The notes: a model not told the origin generated them from the sequence alone. Shown: positions 9,027-20,930, counted from the first letter of the stretch. The stretch: DNA of 64,000 nt from Takifugu bimaculatus (GCA_004026145.2 CP034990.1:2634011-2698010), one strand, 5' to 3'. Numbers and translations: made by a program.

Positions 9027-12000
9027 CTGAAAAATGCAGGATGAGGTTATACGGTGCAGGGCTGCATGTTATCTGCGTCAGTACTAAACCTACGTTAGTT
9101 CTTAGTTGGGTCAGACCTGAATTCACGATATTACAAGGAATTTTTTTAATGTGGTGCATCACAGCAGTGTTGAGAACAGCCTCACTTCACCATCTTAGCA
9201 GCTGGTATATAGGTAGAAAAATGAAGACTGACCTGAGCCTCTCCAGTTTACAGTTTGGACTCTCCAGTCCAGAACAGAGCCGCTTCACTCCTGAATCCTG
9301 CAACGTGCTGAAGCTCAGGTCCAGAACCCTCAGATGGGAGAGGTTGGACTTCAGAGCTGAGGCCAGAGAGTCACAGCCGATCTCTGATAACCTGCAGCTC
9401 CTTAATCTAAATAAAGAAGGGAAACTTTTATAAGGTTATAAATGAAACCAGTATTAATCTGAAAGGTTAATCAAAGGCATGATCTGTAAATATTTAATTT
9501 AGTTACAGCTTAAAAAATGATAGTAATATGTAATTACCACAATTCCAACCTCTCAGGTTTGCACTGTTCCAGAGGAGAATATATATTGTTCTGGCCCTCA
9601 CTCTTCCCAGGTTCTCCCACCTCTTTCCCTCCCATCTCATCATGGAGATCCATCTCCCCTGTGGCTCATCTTTAAAGGCACAACCTGTCTTAGATGACTT
9701 CCTGTCCCCCTCACCATCTCTCTCCTCATTGGCTGGTGTCTACCAGGCACCCTCACCTAGTTTTGTCTAATTTTGGTTATGATCTGTCGGCTTTTTCATT
9801 GTCCTTAAATCAGTTTATCATGAATAAGTGGTCCCCATGTGGCCCTCCCTCCTGAAGGAACTGGGCACAACACACACACTCAGAAAGTGTGAGGACCCTC
9901 GGATGGAATAATGGACATTTTTGAGAATGGTGTTTACCCCAGAGTTTCCAGTCGGCAGTTTGGAAAGTGGAGAAAACCACAGAGCAGCTTCACTCCTGAA
10001 TCCTGCAGCTGGTTCCCACTCAGGTCCAATTCTCTGAGATGGGAGGGATTGGACCTCAGCGCCGAGGCCAGAGAGCCACAGCTGATCTCAGATAACCTGC
10101 AGTAGTCTAATCTGAAAAATGCAGGATGAGGTTATACGGAGCAGGTCTGCATGTTATCTGCGTCAGTACTAAACCTACGTTAGTTCTTAGTTGGGTCAGA
10201 CCTGAATTCACGATATTCCAAGGAATTTTTTTAATGTGGTGCATCACAGCAGTGTTGAGAACAGCCTCACTTCACCATCTTAGCAGCTGGTATATAGGTA
10301 GAAAAATGAAGACTGACCTGAGCCTCTCCAGTTTACAGTTTGGACTCTCCAGTCCAGAACAGAGCTGCTTCACTCCTGAATCCTGCAACGGGTTGTGGCT
10401 CAGGTCCAGAACCCTCAGATGGGAGTGGCTGGACTTCAGAGCTGAGGCCACAGAATCACAGCTGGTCTTGGATAAACTGCAGTCCTTTAGTCTAAAATAA
10501 CAATTATTTTGAGAGAAGACAAATAAAAATCAACATGTACCAGAGCAAAACACAGCTTACAAGCAACAAACCTCTGGTCCTGCACCGGCTTATCTGCCGT
10601 ATGTTCGTATTTTGGGTTCTTTCAGGGCGGTTGGACCAGATCTACACCGTATGTAAAGTGTGTGTAGGTCAAAATACCTTCCAAGTTTGTGAGACCACAT
10701 TTCTCAACAGCACTCAACTCTTGTCAGGAGTTGGGACAAAGCGACCCACTCCTGACAGCTTGTGGGCGATGCTGCAGCGACCCTGCAATCCCTACACTCT
10801 CTGGTGAAACCAAATCAAAGGTTTTAGACACTGCTGGATGCTGGAAGGGTGGCTATAGTCTGGACGCAGAGTTCCCCTGACTGCACATTTCTCCAACAAT
10901 GGTTGGCAGCTGGTGTCCCTTGTTCTCCAGATGAGAGAAGGAAAGAGAGCCCCCCCACAGTGTGTTTGATTGCCCCACTGCAAGCTCAATGCTGCCAGAA
11001 AACATTGCAGGAGCATCAATTCCCCTCAGGGCATCAAGAAGGACCTCAGGAAAAGGAGCAGCTGCCACCTACTAGAGACAAGCACACTGAGCTGAGATTC
11101 AAAGCCCTCTCCTCCCAAGAGAAGAGCTTGTTTGTTGGAGGCTCTTCTGGGCGACACCTGGTGCCACAGCTCCAGCTCAGCCCGTCTCTGGAGCTGAGGT
11201 GGAGCTTAGTTTCATGGTTCTCCACCACTTCCTCTCGCTGAGCACCTTCTCAGCTGGTGGTTTCTGCTCCACCTTCCAAGTTGAGCAGGTGATACTTCTG
11301 CATTCCTGCCACCAGTGTCTCTGCAGAAAGAGTCTTCTCTACTGTTTTATATTATATTAGATAAAATTAGGATTTTTGGTTGATGTCTTAGATGTTGTTG
11401 ACTAAGAGCAGGTTTTTCTTTAATAACATAGAGAGATTTGATGAGAAGAGCAAATGTATTATTTTATGAGCTACTTCCACTACTATTATATACACATACT
11501 TCCATATTGTCTTAGATTGCAAGCTGCATTTATTGCATCGTTCATAGAAAGTCATATTTGTGAGGAGAAAAACTCCAATAAGGTCATTTTCTTTAATGAC
11601 CATTACAAAAGAAGGAGGCGATGAACAAACATATTTATCTAAAAATGTGTGAAAACTTATGGATGGAAACCTTTTTAAAATGGTTGCATTGTGTAGAATC
11701 GGTGTAGAATCAACGTGTTGACTTCTGATTTGGACTCCAATGGAAGTGAGGTGCAACAATTGTGGATGCTGAAAGCTTCAGATCTTCATGAAGGTTTCTG
11801 TGGTTGGACTGACCTGCTGCCCCTTTAAGAGGGAGGCAGGTTTGGGCTTCTGGCTGGAATGAAGCCACCTAAGATGAGAATGACTGCAGGCTTTCGGTAC
11901 CAAGGTTTAACAGGGCGCTCACTTCACACTTGGGCTTTGCTCTTTTTTGGGATGGCTTTTCTCAGTAGAGAAGGGGCATGGCACACAGCAGCAGCTTTCT

Positions 12001-15000
12001 TTTTGGGGTTTCTAGTTTTCCTTCTGATCTTTAAAAGACAGGAAGAACCATTTTTGATTGGTCTGAATGTTTGGGCGGTTTTGTGGCCAGCCTAAAATAA
12101 AACAAGACAAATCTACAACTGATACTTCCTTTCTAGTCATTGATGACCATCCTCACATGGGGCAGATTTCCACAACCAATTTAATACTGCAAATCTGTCC
12201 TTTGTGGTCTTTTTTCTGAGAACTGTAACACTACGTTTATAACAAAGATCAAACATGGAAACAGTTATTGTCTAACTAGTTACACCTGGGAAAGTACTGG
12301 ATCATCTCTGACTGACCTGAGAGTCTCCAGCTCACAGAGAGGATCCTGGAGAGCACCACAGAGCCGCTTCACTCCTGAATCCTGCAACATGTTGAGGCTC
12401 AGGTCCAGAACCCTCAGATGGGAGGGATTGGACCTCAGCGCCGAGGCCAGAGAGACACAGCTGATCTCTGATAAACTGCAGTCACTCAGCCTGGAAAAGG
12501 AATAAATGGGGCAAATAAAAACACATTTCTAAAAATGAAAATGAAGAGAAAAGCAGAAAATGTAAAGAAATTTAGAAAAGACCAGCAGAGGCCTCCTGAC
12601 CTGAGCGTCTCCAGTCTGCAGTTTGGATGCATCATTGCAGAAGACAGTAACTTTACTCCGGCATCTCTCAGGCTTTGGTTCTCGCTTAAGCTCAGCTCCC
12701 GTAGATGAGAAGGGTTTGACGTCATTGCTGAGGCCACAACTTCCCAATGACTCGTTGAAAGAACACTACCAGACAGTCTGTTGTGTATGAAACAAAAATA
12801 GTGAGTCAAACTTTGGGATTTCTCATCAACTCATCTGAGAATCTACCTCAACACAAATGTAGCTCATTTCCTGAAATGCAACTGAATTATTCTCAACATT
12901 TGTCTTATTTTAGAACAGCTCATAATTACTCAATATTTAAAATGATTATAGCAAATGGTTTAAAGAAACGTGCATCTTTTTATCTGTCTATCGGCTCTTT
13001 GGATATTTTGCATTTCATCCAATTTGTACGATCGTGCGTCAAGTCTTAATTCAGCGATCCGATCGATGACATCAGAGTCTCTGGTTGCATCGATTGCCCT
13101 CAGCTTCTGTTCTATCTGCCTGTTTCCCTTCAAATCATTTTCACTGCACCTTTTGTTGCTAGTGATGAAGTTGCCACCTAACGGGTGTGGAAAGGCTCAA
13201 ACAACTTTGTGGGTCACATAAAGGCTCCAAACGGAACCGCCACAAAGACCTAAAACACCCATTTAAACCAACGAGGCCGGCTGTTTTTACGTTGAACAAA
13301 TGAAGCAAAATTGTCACGTGTCATTAGTTAAAATGTGTTTTTCTGTCGTTAGAATACGATGTATACAAACTGTCACAGCCCCTTTTCTCCAGTTCCCTCC
13401 TGTCCCAGTACTTTTCCACTGCCCTGCTCACACCACACCCTCTGATCACACACCTGCTCTCAGTCACTGATCACACACCTGCCCTCATTCATCAATCAGC
13501 TCACCTACCAGTGTATATATTCTCCAGCCTCACACTCACTCGGTGCCAGATTGTTCCTCTGCGTCCATGCAAGACTTTCCAGCGTTGTTTCCCTGCTGGT
13601 TTGCCCGTTGCCGACCCTGCCTGTCTCCGTTCTGCCTGCCTTGCCTGTTCCCCGGACAACCTACCTGCTTTCTGCCCCTGACTACGACTTCTGCCTCAGC
13701 GTCTCTGGTTCCTGTCTGCTCACCTGGTTTAGACTTCTCCGCCCGGCCCCGACTTCGCTGCTGCTCATCCCACTCCCCGAGCCTGCAACTCCTAGACTTT
13801 GTGCGGGCCCAGAGCCGGAGGAACGGACTATTTTCTGTGTTTCCTGGTCTGCCTGAGTTCCTGTTTGCCCGTGGGTTAATAAAAGTCTTTACTACGGTCC
13901 AGCTTTTCAGAGTGCTGCATTTGGGTCCTAACTGCACCCGTGACAGTACAATCTGGCCAAAACATGGACCCAGCACACTCGTCACCACCTCAGTCTCGTT
14001 TGGGCCAAGTGGAGGGAAGGCTCCAACAATTCGAGGCCCAGCTAGCCTCCAATGCTGCGGAGGCTCAGGAGACAGCGTCGGCCCTGGAGCGGGCATTAAG
14101 GTCAGTAGCCACCCAGGTCCAACAGCTGGTGGTCTCTGTGTCGCAACCGGCCGCTCCGGTTCCTGCTCCCCCACCAGGCACTGCTCCAGAGCCCCGGGTG
14201 GGAACCCCAGAGCATTATTCTGGGGACCCAGAGGGCTGCAACCCGTTCATCACGAACTGTTCAATCCTGTTCACTCTGCAGCCCTACACCTTCGCCTCGG
14301 AGGCGGCGAGGGTCGCCTTTACCATCAATCACCTGACTGGCAGGGCACGCCTGTGGGGAACGGCAGAGTGGGAGAGGGGCACATCGGCCTGCTCCTCTTT
14401 CCAGGCCTTCTCTGCGGAGCTTCGGAAGGTTTTTGGGCCTGTTTCTCTGGGTCCGGATGCCACCGGGGGACTCATGAGCGTGAAGCAGGGAAGTCGGTCC
14501 ATTGCTGACTACGCTATCGACTTCCGTACCCGGGCCTGGCTCAGTGACTGGAACCCAGCAGCCCAGTGCGACGCCTTCCTCAATGGGCTAGCGCCATATA
14601 TAAAGGATGCGCTGGTTCCTTTTGATCTTCCGCCCTCCCTTGATGGACTCATCAACCTGACTTCAAGGCTGGACAGGCGCGTCCAGGCAAGGAGAAGAGA
14701 GCTACGCCAGGGAGAGGCGGAGCACCGGCCGTCTGCCCGCCTGCGAGGATCTCCAGCCGCCTCCAACCTTCTCACAGGGCCCGCATCTGGGGGGGCCGAA
14801 CCCATGCAGGTGGGACGCACCAGCCTGACTCCGGCGGAGCGAGAGCGACGACGACAGGGGAACCTCTGTCTCTACTGCGGACAGGCTGGGCACTTTGTCT
14901 CTCATTGCCCAGTAAAAGGGGAGGGCTCAGCAGTAGACAGGGGCGGACTGCTGAGCCGGACTCAAGACTCGGCCCCCTGCCCACGGCCATTGTTTCACGT

Positions 15001-18000
15001 CCAGCTTCTGTTGGCGGGGGGCTCTCACACCCTCGCCACCTTCATAGACTCCGGGGCTGATGTCAGCCTGATCGATGAGGAGCTCGCCGTCCAGCTGGGT
15101 ATCGACCGGGTTCCGTTACCACATTCAGTTCCTGCCAGCGCCCTGGATGGCCATCTCCTAGGGACTGTCACTCGCCAGACCACGCCCATCCACATGCTTC
15201 TGTCGGGCAACCACCACGAGACCATACAATTCCATGTCCTGAAGTCACCTCACCTCCCACTCATCCTTGGTTACCCCTGGCTCCGTCGTCACAACCCCCA
15301 CATTGACTGGGCGACGGGTTCCATTCTGGGGTGGAGTTCCTCCTGTCACCAGGTCTGCCTTAATCAAGCTGCCGCGCCTCTATTATCAGTCAAATCCATT
15401 CCGGCCCCCGACCTGTCTGCGGTACCCTCCGAGTACCATGACTTCCGGGAGGTGTTCAGCAAGGCTAAGGCTACCTCTCTGCCCCCTCATCGACCCTACG
15501 ACTGCGCCATAAACCTTCAGCCCGGCACCACGCCTCCCAAGGGTCATCTCTACTCACTGTCTGCGCCAGAAAGAGAGGCCATGGAGGTCTACATTAATGA
15601 TGCTCTAGCTGCCGGGATTATCCGTCCCTCCTCATCGCCTGCTGGGGCAGGGTTCTTTGTGGAGAAGGACGGGTCCCTGAGGCCCTGCATCGACTACAGG
15701 GGCCTCAATGAGATCACGGTGAAGAATCGATACCCTCTCCCACTCATCGCTTCAGGGGGCCGTGGTCTTCACCAAGTTGGATCTCCGCAACGCCTACCAC
15801 CTAGTCCGGATTCGGGAGGGGGACGAGTGGAAGACCGCCTTCAACACACCCACTGGACACTATGAGTACCTGGTCATGCCTTTCGGCCTTACTAATGCCC
15901 CGGTCGTATTCCAGGCACTCATTAATGACGTCTTGAGAGACATGCTCAACAAGACTGTGTTTGTCTACCTGGACGACATCCTGATCTTCTCCCGTTCCAA
16001 GGAGGAACACGTGCATCATGTCTTCCGTCATCCGAGGCTTCCAGCGACGAGGAGGAAGCTGAGACGGAGGCCTCGGAAGAATTTTAGCCCTCCTCCAGGC
16101 CCCCTCCACCCACCCGGCTCAGCTTGGCCTTTGTTTTTGGGACGTCAGGGGCCGTCCCTTGAGAGGGGGGCTCTGTCACAGCCCCTTTTCTCCAGTTCCC
16201 TCCTGTCCCAGTACTTTTCCACTGCCCTGCTCACACCACACCCTCTGATCACCACACCTGCTCTCAGTCACGGATCACACACCTGCCCTCACTCATCAAT
16301 CAGCTCACCTACCAGTGTATATATTCTCCAGCCTCACACTCACTCGGTGCCAGATTGTTCCTCTGCGTCCATGCAAGACTTTCCAGCGTTGTTTCCCTGC
16401 TGGTTTGCCCGTTGCCGACCCTGCCTGTCTTCGTTCTGCCTGCCTTGCCTGTTCCCCGGACAACCTACCTGCTTTCTGCCCCTGACTACGACTTCTGCCT
16501 CAGCGTCTCTGGTTCCTGTCTGCTCACCTGGTTTAGACTTCTCCGCCCGGCCCCGACTTCGCTGCTGCTCATCCCACTCCCCGAGCCTGCAACTCCTAGA
16601 CTTTGTGCGGGCCCAGAGCCGGAGGAACGGACTATTTTCTGTGTTTCCTGGTCTGCCTGAGTTCCTGTTTGCCCGTGGGTTAATAAAAGTCTTTACTACG
16701 GTCCAGCTTTTCAGAGTGCTGCATTTGGGTCCTAACTGCACCCGTGAAACAAACAAACAAAAGTGATTTAATGACATGACAGTAATTTCATGATAGTCAG
16801 TTACCTTGTGGCTCCTATTATTCCTGCCTTATGTTGGTTTGTCTGGATTGACCTTTGAACTTATATTCAGCCAGTGTTGAACATTTCTGGATGAATTGTT
16901 GTTTTTTAATTTATGGACGCTGCAATGGAGATAAAGAATTGAAGGAATGACCACTGGAGGGGGTATTGCTACCTGACATGATCCACTCGCTTGATTTAAA
17001 CGCCGATGTCCGGCCCCAGAAATCTTTACTTACACGACCTTCCTGCAGTTCCTCACAGCTGGAATCAGGCGACGTCGTCCCTCCTCTGAGGTGTTGTACT
17101 GCCGCAGGTCCAGCTCATCCAGAACCTCCTCTGACATCTGCAGCAGGTAGGCCAGAGCTGAACAGTGGATCTCAGACAGTCTCCTCTCTGATTTCTCCCC
17201 TGACTTCAGGAACTCTTGGATCTCCTGATGGACTGACTGATCCTTCATCTCCATCAGACAGTGGAAGATGTTGATGCTTCTGTCTGGGGAGAATTCATCA
17301 CTGTTCACCTCCTTCAGGTTGTTGAGGACCTTCTGGATGGTTTCTGGGCGGCTGTCCCTCTGATCCAACAGTCCACCCAAGATCCTCTGATTGGACTCCA
17401 GAGAGAGACCATGAAGGAAGCGAACAAACAAGTCCAGGTGGCCATTTTCACTTTGAAGAGATGTCATTAGTGCTCTCCCGAGGAAGCCATCAAGAGATGT
17501 GACTGGATCGTTATTTAACAACCCAGCAAACCAGGAAAAAGGGTTTGGTTCAGAATATTTTAGGAACTGATTTATAACCGCTGTGTCTTTCCTGGTGTAA
17601 CAGTGGAACATGTAGACGGCAGCCAGAAACTCCTGAATGCTCAGATGAACAAAGCAGTAGACTGATTTCTGGAAGATCACACTCTCTCTCTTGAAGATCT
17701 CTGTACAAACTCCTGAGTACACCGACACCTCGGAGACGTCCAGTCCACATCGCTCCAGGTCTTCTGAGTAGAACATGATGTTTCCTTTCTCCAGATGTTC
17801 AAACGCCAGCCGACCCAACTTCAGAAGGAGTTCTTTATCAGCCTCAGTCAGTTCCTCTGGTCTCTGCTTTCCTCCATACTTCTGCTTCTTCCTCTTTATC
17901 TGAACCCTCAGGAAGTGTGAGTAGAGGTCAGTCAGGGTTTGGGGCAGCTCTCCTCTCTGGTCTCTGGTCATCATGTCCTCCAGAACTATAGCAGTGATCC

Positions 18001-20930
18001 AGCAGAACACTGGTATCAGACACATGATGTGGAGGCTCCTGGAGGCCTTGATGTGTGAGATGATTCTCTTGGACAGATCTTCATCACTGAACCTCCTCCT
18101 GAAGTACTCCTCCTTCTGGGAGTCAGTGAAGCCTCGTACTTCTGTGAACCTGTCAACACACGAGGGAGGAATCTGATAGGCTGCTGCAGGTCTGCAGGTG
18201 ATCCAGATGAGAGCTGAGGGAAGCAGGTTCCCCTGGATGAGGTTCACCAGGAGCACGCCAACTGACGATACTTGTGTGACATCAGAGATGACCTGATGCT
18301 TGTTGAAACCCAGTGAAAATCTGCTTTCATCCAGGCCATCAAAGATGAACAGAAGTTTCCAGACAGTCAGATCTTCTGCTCTGATCTTCTGTAATGTTGG
18401 ATGGAAAACATGAAGCAGTGAGAGAAGACTGTGCTGCTCATCTCTGATCAAGTTCAGCTCCCTGCATGAGAGCGGAAGCACCAGACTGATGTCTTGGTTC
18501 TCCAAACCTTCTGCCCAGTCCAGACTGAACTTCTGCACTGAGAAGGTTTTTCCAACGCCGGCGACACCGTTGGTCAGAACCACTCTGATGTGTCTCTGTT
18601 GCTCAGATAAGACTTTGAAGATGTCCTGGCACTTGATTGGAGTGTCCTGGATGTTCTTCTTGGAGGTTCTCTCAAGCTGTCTCACCTCATGTTGTGTGTC
18701 CACCTCCTCACTTTGTCCCTCAGTGATGTAGAGCTCAGTGTAGATCTTGTTCAGCAGGGTTCCACTTCCTGCTTCATGAGTTCCTTCAGTCACATGTTCA
18801 CATCTTCTCTTCAGACTGATCTTATGGCCTTCTATCACCTCCTGCAGTTCACCACCCTCTAAAACAAACAATCTTTTAAATCCTTTTACAATTGTCATCT
18901 ACAGCAGGAACACAGATGTCCTCAACTGGAAAATATTCTGTCATGTTTGAATGATAGAAGCAACAGTCGGGTAATGACCCATCTTACTGTCAGTTTGAAA
19001 TGTTATGTCTTCTTATGTACACCTATTCTTTTATTTCATTGGGTTTCAATCTAATTTAGTCTATAACAACCATTTCCATGTCTTTCAAGAGTTTGCTTGG
19101 ACTAAACAGCTGGTAAAAGCTGGGTGATATTTAGAAAAACACATCAAACCTTCTCCAAACACATCATACTCAGCAGACCCATTGTCCTGTAAAGGTCACC
19201 TGCCTTCAGCTCTTTAACACTTTCCAGAACTAAATGACTAAATGTTGCTAAATACTGTCTAAGCATTTAGGAAGGTCTTCAGAGGGTCCAGGGGTTCCAG
19301 TGGAACCAAACAAGTGCTCTCTGGATCTTCTCTTGCACATTGTAAATACACAAGTTGTTCCTTTATTCCGACCCAAAAGTATCTTATAAATACAAATGTA
19401 CGAGCTTACGTGAGACGCTGTTGTTCAGGTTGGCGGTCTGCAGTTCAGTTCTCCGTTTGTTTTCACCCTCGGGACAGGAGGAATCTCCAATGGAAGCAGA
19501 CCGTTTCTGATACCTGTCAAAAATGGGAATAGTGGTTATACATGTCTACTGGGCGTTAGCAACGCCTAAGAAAGGCTGCGTTCACTTCTACTTTCAGTTT
19601 GCTCTGACAGTTGAAGATTGAATGAACACTGAGCAAAAAATATAAAGTTATTTACGTTCTAACAAGCTTGTTTAGTTGGAGAAAAGTGTATTTGATCTAA
19701 GTGTTTAGTGGCTTTTCCTCATTGTGAATTTATGTTAAAAATAAAAGTGCCAAATCAGGAATATAAACTCATAGAATAGAACAAAAGTTCTCCATTTATG
19801 CTCCAAAAATACAGTCGTCTGGTCTCTGAAACTGATCATTAAATAGCACAGAGGTCACGCGTATTCAAAAGCTTATTTCAACCATTTAGAAATGACTGAT
19901 ATTGTTGTCTATGGGTTTATTAGAACCAGGAGCCTTATAAATAGACTTTTTAATGAATTTTCATGACATGTGGTGGAACAGTGTGGCAGAACAAGCTGCA
20001 CAGACCTGCCATGTCTTACCCATCCGTATCTAAATGGAGAGCTGGAGCACTCTGCAATGGTGGATATTGTTGGGAAACTTTAAAATATATGCCTAGGAAT
20101 TTTAGTGAGATGATGTTAACCCATGTAGGAGAAATGACCAGTTAAAAACACAAGCAATTTTCAGTTTTAAAAGATTTACCACACTAAAATTAACATGGGG
20201 GTTAATGGGAGCGAACGCCTGACATGTTGGTGCACCGTTTCATTAATTTCATTTTTCACGATAGTAGAGGCTAATACCCACAAAATGATGTTTTGTATGG
20301 TTGTGAAATGTTCTAAGGCAGAGTTATGTGGTTCAGAAAACCTTACTTTAAAGGTGAGCCTTGAGGTCCAATACCAAAGTTTAAAGGGTGCCACACAAAC
20401 ACATCATCACGCTTTAGTTTTCTTACATTTCCTCTGAACTTCTGAAGGTTATTATTTCACGTTTGGACTGGTCACTCTTCAGGGACACACAGCTGGACAC
20501 TGTGGACTCTGCTCTGTCCTCGTCCATCCTGAGGAAACATCAGAAATAGTGATGAGACTGTGATGAAGGTAAATAATCTGTAGAGGTTGGAGTTCAATAA
20601 CCCCAATTCACTGCATTTTTATCAAACAGGAACATTTCTAATCCATTCTGGATAACAACTGAATCAATAAATCAATGATGTCTCTGTATAATTTTCATGT
20701 TTTCAGAGTTTAAGCTGCTTTTTTTAACTGTTCCCTGATGATGTTTTGTATGGTTGTGAAATGTTCTAAGGCAGAGTTATGTGGTTCAGAAAACCTTACT
20801 TTAAAGGTGAGCCTTGAGGCCCAATACCGAAGTGTAAAGGGCGGTCTTTGGACCAGTCGCTCTTCATGGACACACAGCTGGACACTACGGACTCTGCTCT
20901 CTCTTCCTCTTCCATCACACATTCGCTCAT
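8789..20930 (-). CDS. NLR-A: FISNA-NACHT-LRR receptor (NLRC3/NLRP12-like), intact 10-exon model
   Basis: Probable cytosolic innate immune sensor of the large fish-specific NLR family. Exons on the minus strand: 20800-20930, 20427-20528, 19410-19513, 17034-18858, 12601-12777, 12317-12490, 10318-10491, 9938-10111, 9233-9406 and 8789-9026. The total is 3273 nt, exactly 1091 codons including the stop, and every junction keeps frame with canonical GT/AG limits. Order: short N-terminal exons with the SSCVSMKSD-type repeat, FISNA, NACHT with Walker A (GVAGVGKT) and Walker B (LFIFDGLDES), winged helix region, then six LRR exons. There is no PYD or CARD, and no B30.2 domain after the LRRs. The intron after the NACHT exon holds a gypsy element in opposite orientation. 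No transcript evidence is available here; the start codon is the first ATG of the conserved N-terminal exon. Confidence 0.8.
9233..9406 (-). CDS. NLR-A exon 9 (LRR)
   Basis: 174 nt, phase 2-2. LRR block with SHLRVLDLSFSTLQDSGVK. Copies B and C have no complete counterpart of this exon. Confidence 0.8.
9938..10111 (-). CDS. NLR-A exon 8 (LRR)
   Basis: 174 nt, phase 2-2. LRR block with SHLRELDLSGNQLQDSGVK. Donor is GG|GTAAAC here but AG|GTAAAC in copy C. Confidence 0.8.
10318..10491 (-). CDS. NLR-A exon 7 (LRR)
   Basis: 174 nt, phase 2-2. LRR block ending LCSGLESPNCKLERL. Acceptor TTATTTTAG, donor CAG|GTCAGT. Confidence 0.85.
10860..11345 (+). mobile_element. hAT transposase C-terminal remnant in NLR-A intron
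   Basis: The last part encodes, after an in-frame stop, YFCIPATSVSAERVFST, the dimerisation signature of hAT transposases. Upstream frames are broken and I cannot follow the rest. The same remnant lies in the matching intron of copies B (about 31837-32325) and C (about 49115-49590), so it predates the duplication. Confidence 0.6.
12317..12490 (-). CDS. NLR-A exon 6 (LRR)
   Basis: 174 nt, phase 2-2. LRR block with ASALRSNPSHLRVLDLS and GVKRLCGALQDPLCELETL. Acceptor TTTTCCAG, donor CAG|GTCAGT. Confidence 0.85.
12601..12777 (-). CDS. NLR-A exon 5 (LRR)
   Basis: 177 nt, phase 2-2, encoding one LRR block (NPSHLRELSLSEN, then GVKLLSSAMMHPNCRLETL). Acceptor CACAACAG, donor CAG|GTCAGG. Confidence 0.8.
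12960..13181 (-). other. Protein-like frame without ATG in NLR-A intron 4
   Basis: About 73 codons open up to a TAA at 12960-12962, rich in charged residues (NRQIEQKLRAIDATRDSD, then IAELRLDARSYKLDEMQ) and helical in character. It is kept in copy C (about 51259-51480). It could be a transposon remnant or an unrecognised exon. Function unknown. Confidence 0.25.
13371..13945 (+). repeat. 5' LTR of the gypsy element
   Basis: TGTCACAG...CCGTGACA, 575 bp. A polyadenylation signal AATAAAA lies about 65 bp before the end. A TGGCCAAAAC sequence a few bases downstream may be the primer-binding region. Confidence 0.9.
13964..16087 (+). pseudogene. gypsy gag-pol, frameshifted and internally deleted
   Basis: The start is set at the ATG in MDPAHSSPPQS, 18 bp after the LTR, rather than at the earlier in-frame codon inside the LTR. 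In order: gag capsid-like region, CCHC knuckle (CLYCGQAGHFVSHC), aspartic protease (FIDSGADVSLID), then RT up to RYPLPLI. A small deletion near 15755 shifts the frame. RT resumes at TKLDLRNAYHLV with the active-site YLDD (in VYLDDILIF). Near 16022 the sequence jumps to the acidic pol tail (SSEASSDEEEAE) and a TAG. RNase H and integrase are absent. Confidence 0.88.
16174..16749 (+). repeat. 3' LTR of the gypsy element
   Basis: Same sequence as the 5' LTR, preceded by a GAGAGGGGGG polypurine tract. The last bases read TGAAA instead of TGACA. Confidence 0.9.
17034..18858 (-). CDS. NLR-A exon 4: FISNA, NACHT, winged-helix region
   Basis: One 1825-nt exon, about 608 codons, with no internal stop. 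FISNA segment near the start (SLKRRCEHVTEG, then YTELYITEGQ and QHEVRQLE). NACHT P-loop GVAGVGKT, Walker B LFIFDGLDES, then sensor and winged-helix segments ending with SALAYLLQMSEE. The right limit is set at acceptor TTTGTTTTAG before AGGGTGGTGAA, because copy C has the better TTTGTTTCAG at the same place. The left limit is donor GT|GTAAGT. ATP-dependent oligomerisation is the known role of this module. Confidence 0.9.
19410..19513 (-). CDS. NLR-A exon 3 (linker before FISNA)
   Basis: Acceptor TTTTGACAG, donor C|GTAAGC. It encodes a linker with SIGDSSCPEGENKRR. 104 nt, phase 2 in and phase 1 out, which fits the next exon (CAG GGT GGT GAA). Confidence 0.75.
20427..20528 (-). CDS. NLR-A exon 2 (second N-terminal repeat, altered 3' half)
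   Basis: Acceptor TTTCCTCAG before GATGGACGAGG. It encodes a second SSCVSLKSDQSK repeat. The 3' half differs from copy C because about 67 bp of new sequence intrudes; this sequence supplies its own donor (AT|GTAAGA) and the exon still measures 102 nt, phase 2 in and out. The old 3' half with its donor survives unused at about 20342-20392. Confidence 0.65.
20800..20930 (-). CDS. NLR-A exon 1 (start exon)
   Basis: Begins ATG at 20930 (MSECVMEEEE) and carries SSCVSMKSDWSKD, the repeat typical of fish NLR N-terminal exons. It ends AA|GTAAGG, phase 2. 131 nt. Confidence 0.75.

Larger units (their letters stand above)
13371..16749 (+). mobile_element. Ty3/gypsy retrotransposon, internally deleted, in NLR-A intron
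   Basis: Two LTRs of about 575 bp flanked by the 5-bp duplication CAAAC (13366-13370 and 16750-16754). Copy C has the single uninterrupted site at 51665-51669. The LTRs differ at only about five positions by eye, so the insertion is young. Gag, zinc knuckle, protease and the first part of RT are present. A large deletion joins RT (near 16022) to the extreme C-terminus of pol, removing RNase H and integrase. It could move only with proteins supplied by another copy. Confidence 0.92.

Noticed and set aside
10535..10807. 90-codon plus-strand frame repeated at 31512 and 48778
   Set aside because: Starts within NLR intron sequence next to the hAT remnant; no recognisable domain, probably noncoding.
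11859..12095. 78-codon plus-strand frame with hydrophobic centre, present in all three NLR copies (also 33339 and 50105)
   Set aside because: Intronic; conservation is explained by the duplication, and there is no homology, start context or splice support.
13543..14508. 321-codon plus-strand frame overlapping the gypsy LTR and gag
   Set aside because: Lies mostly in the LTR and in the wrong frame for gag; the 13964 start gives recognisable gag, knuckle and protease.
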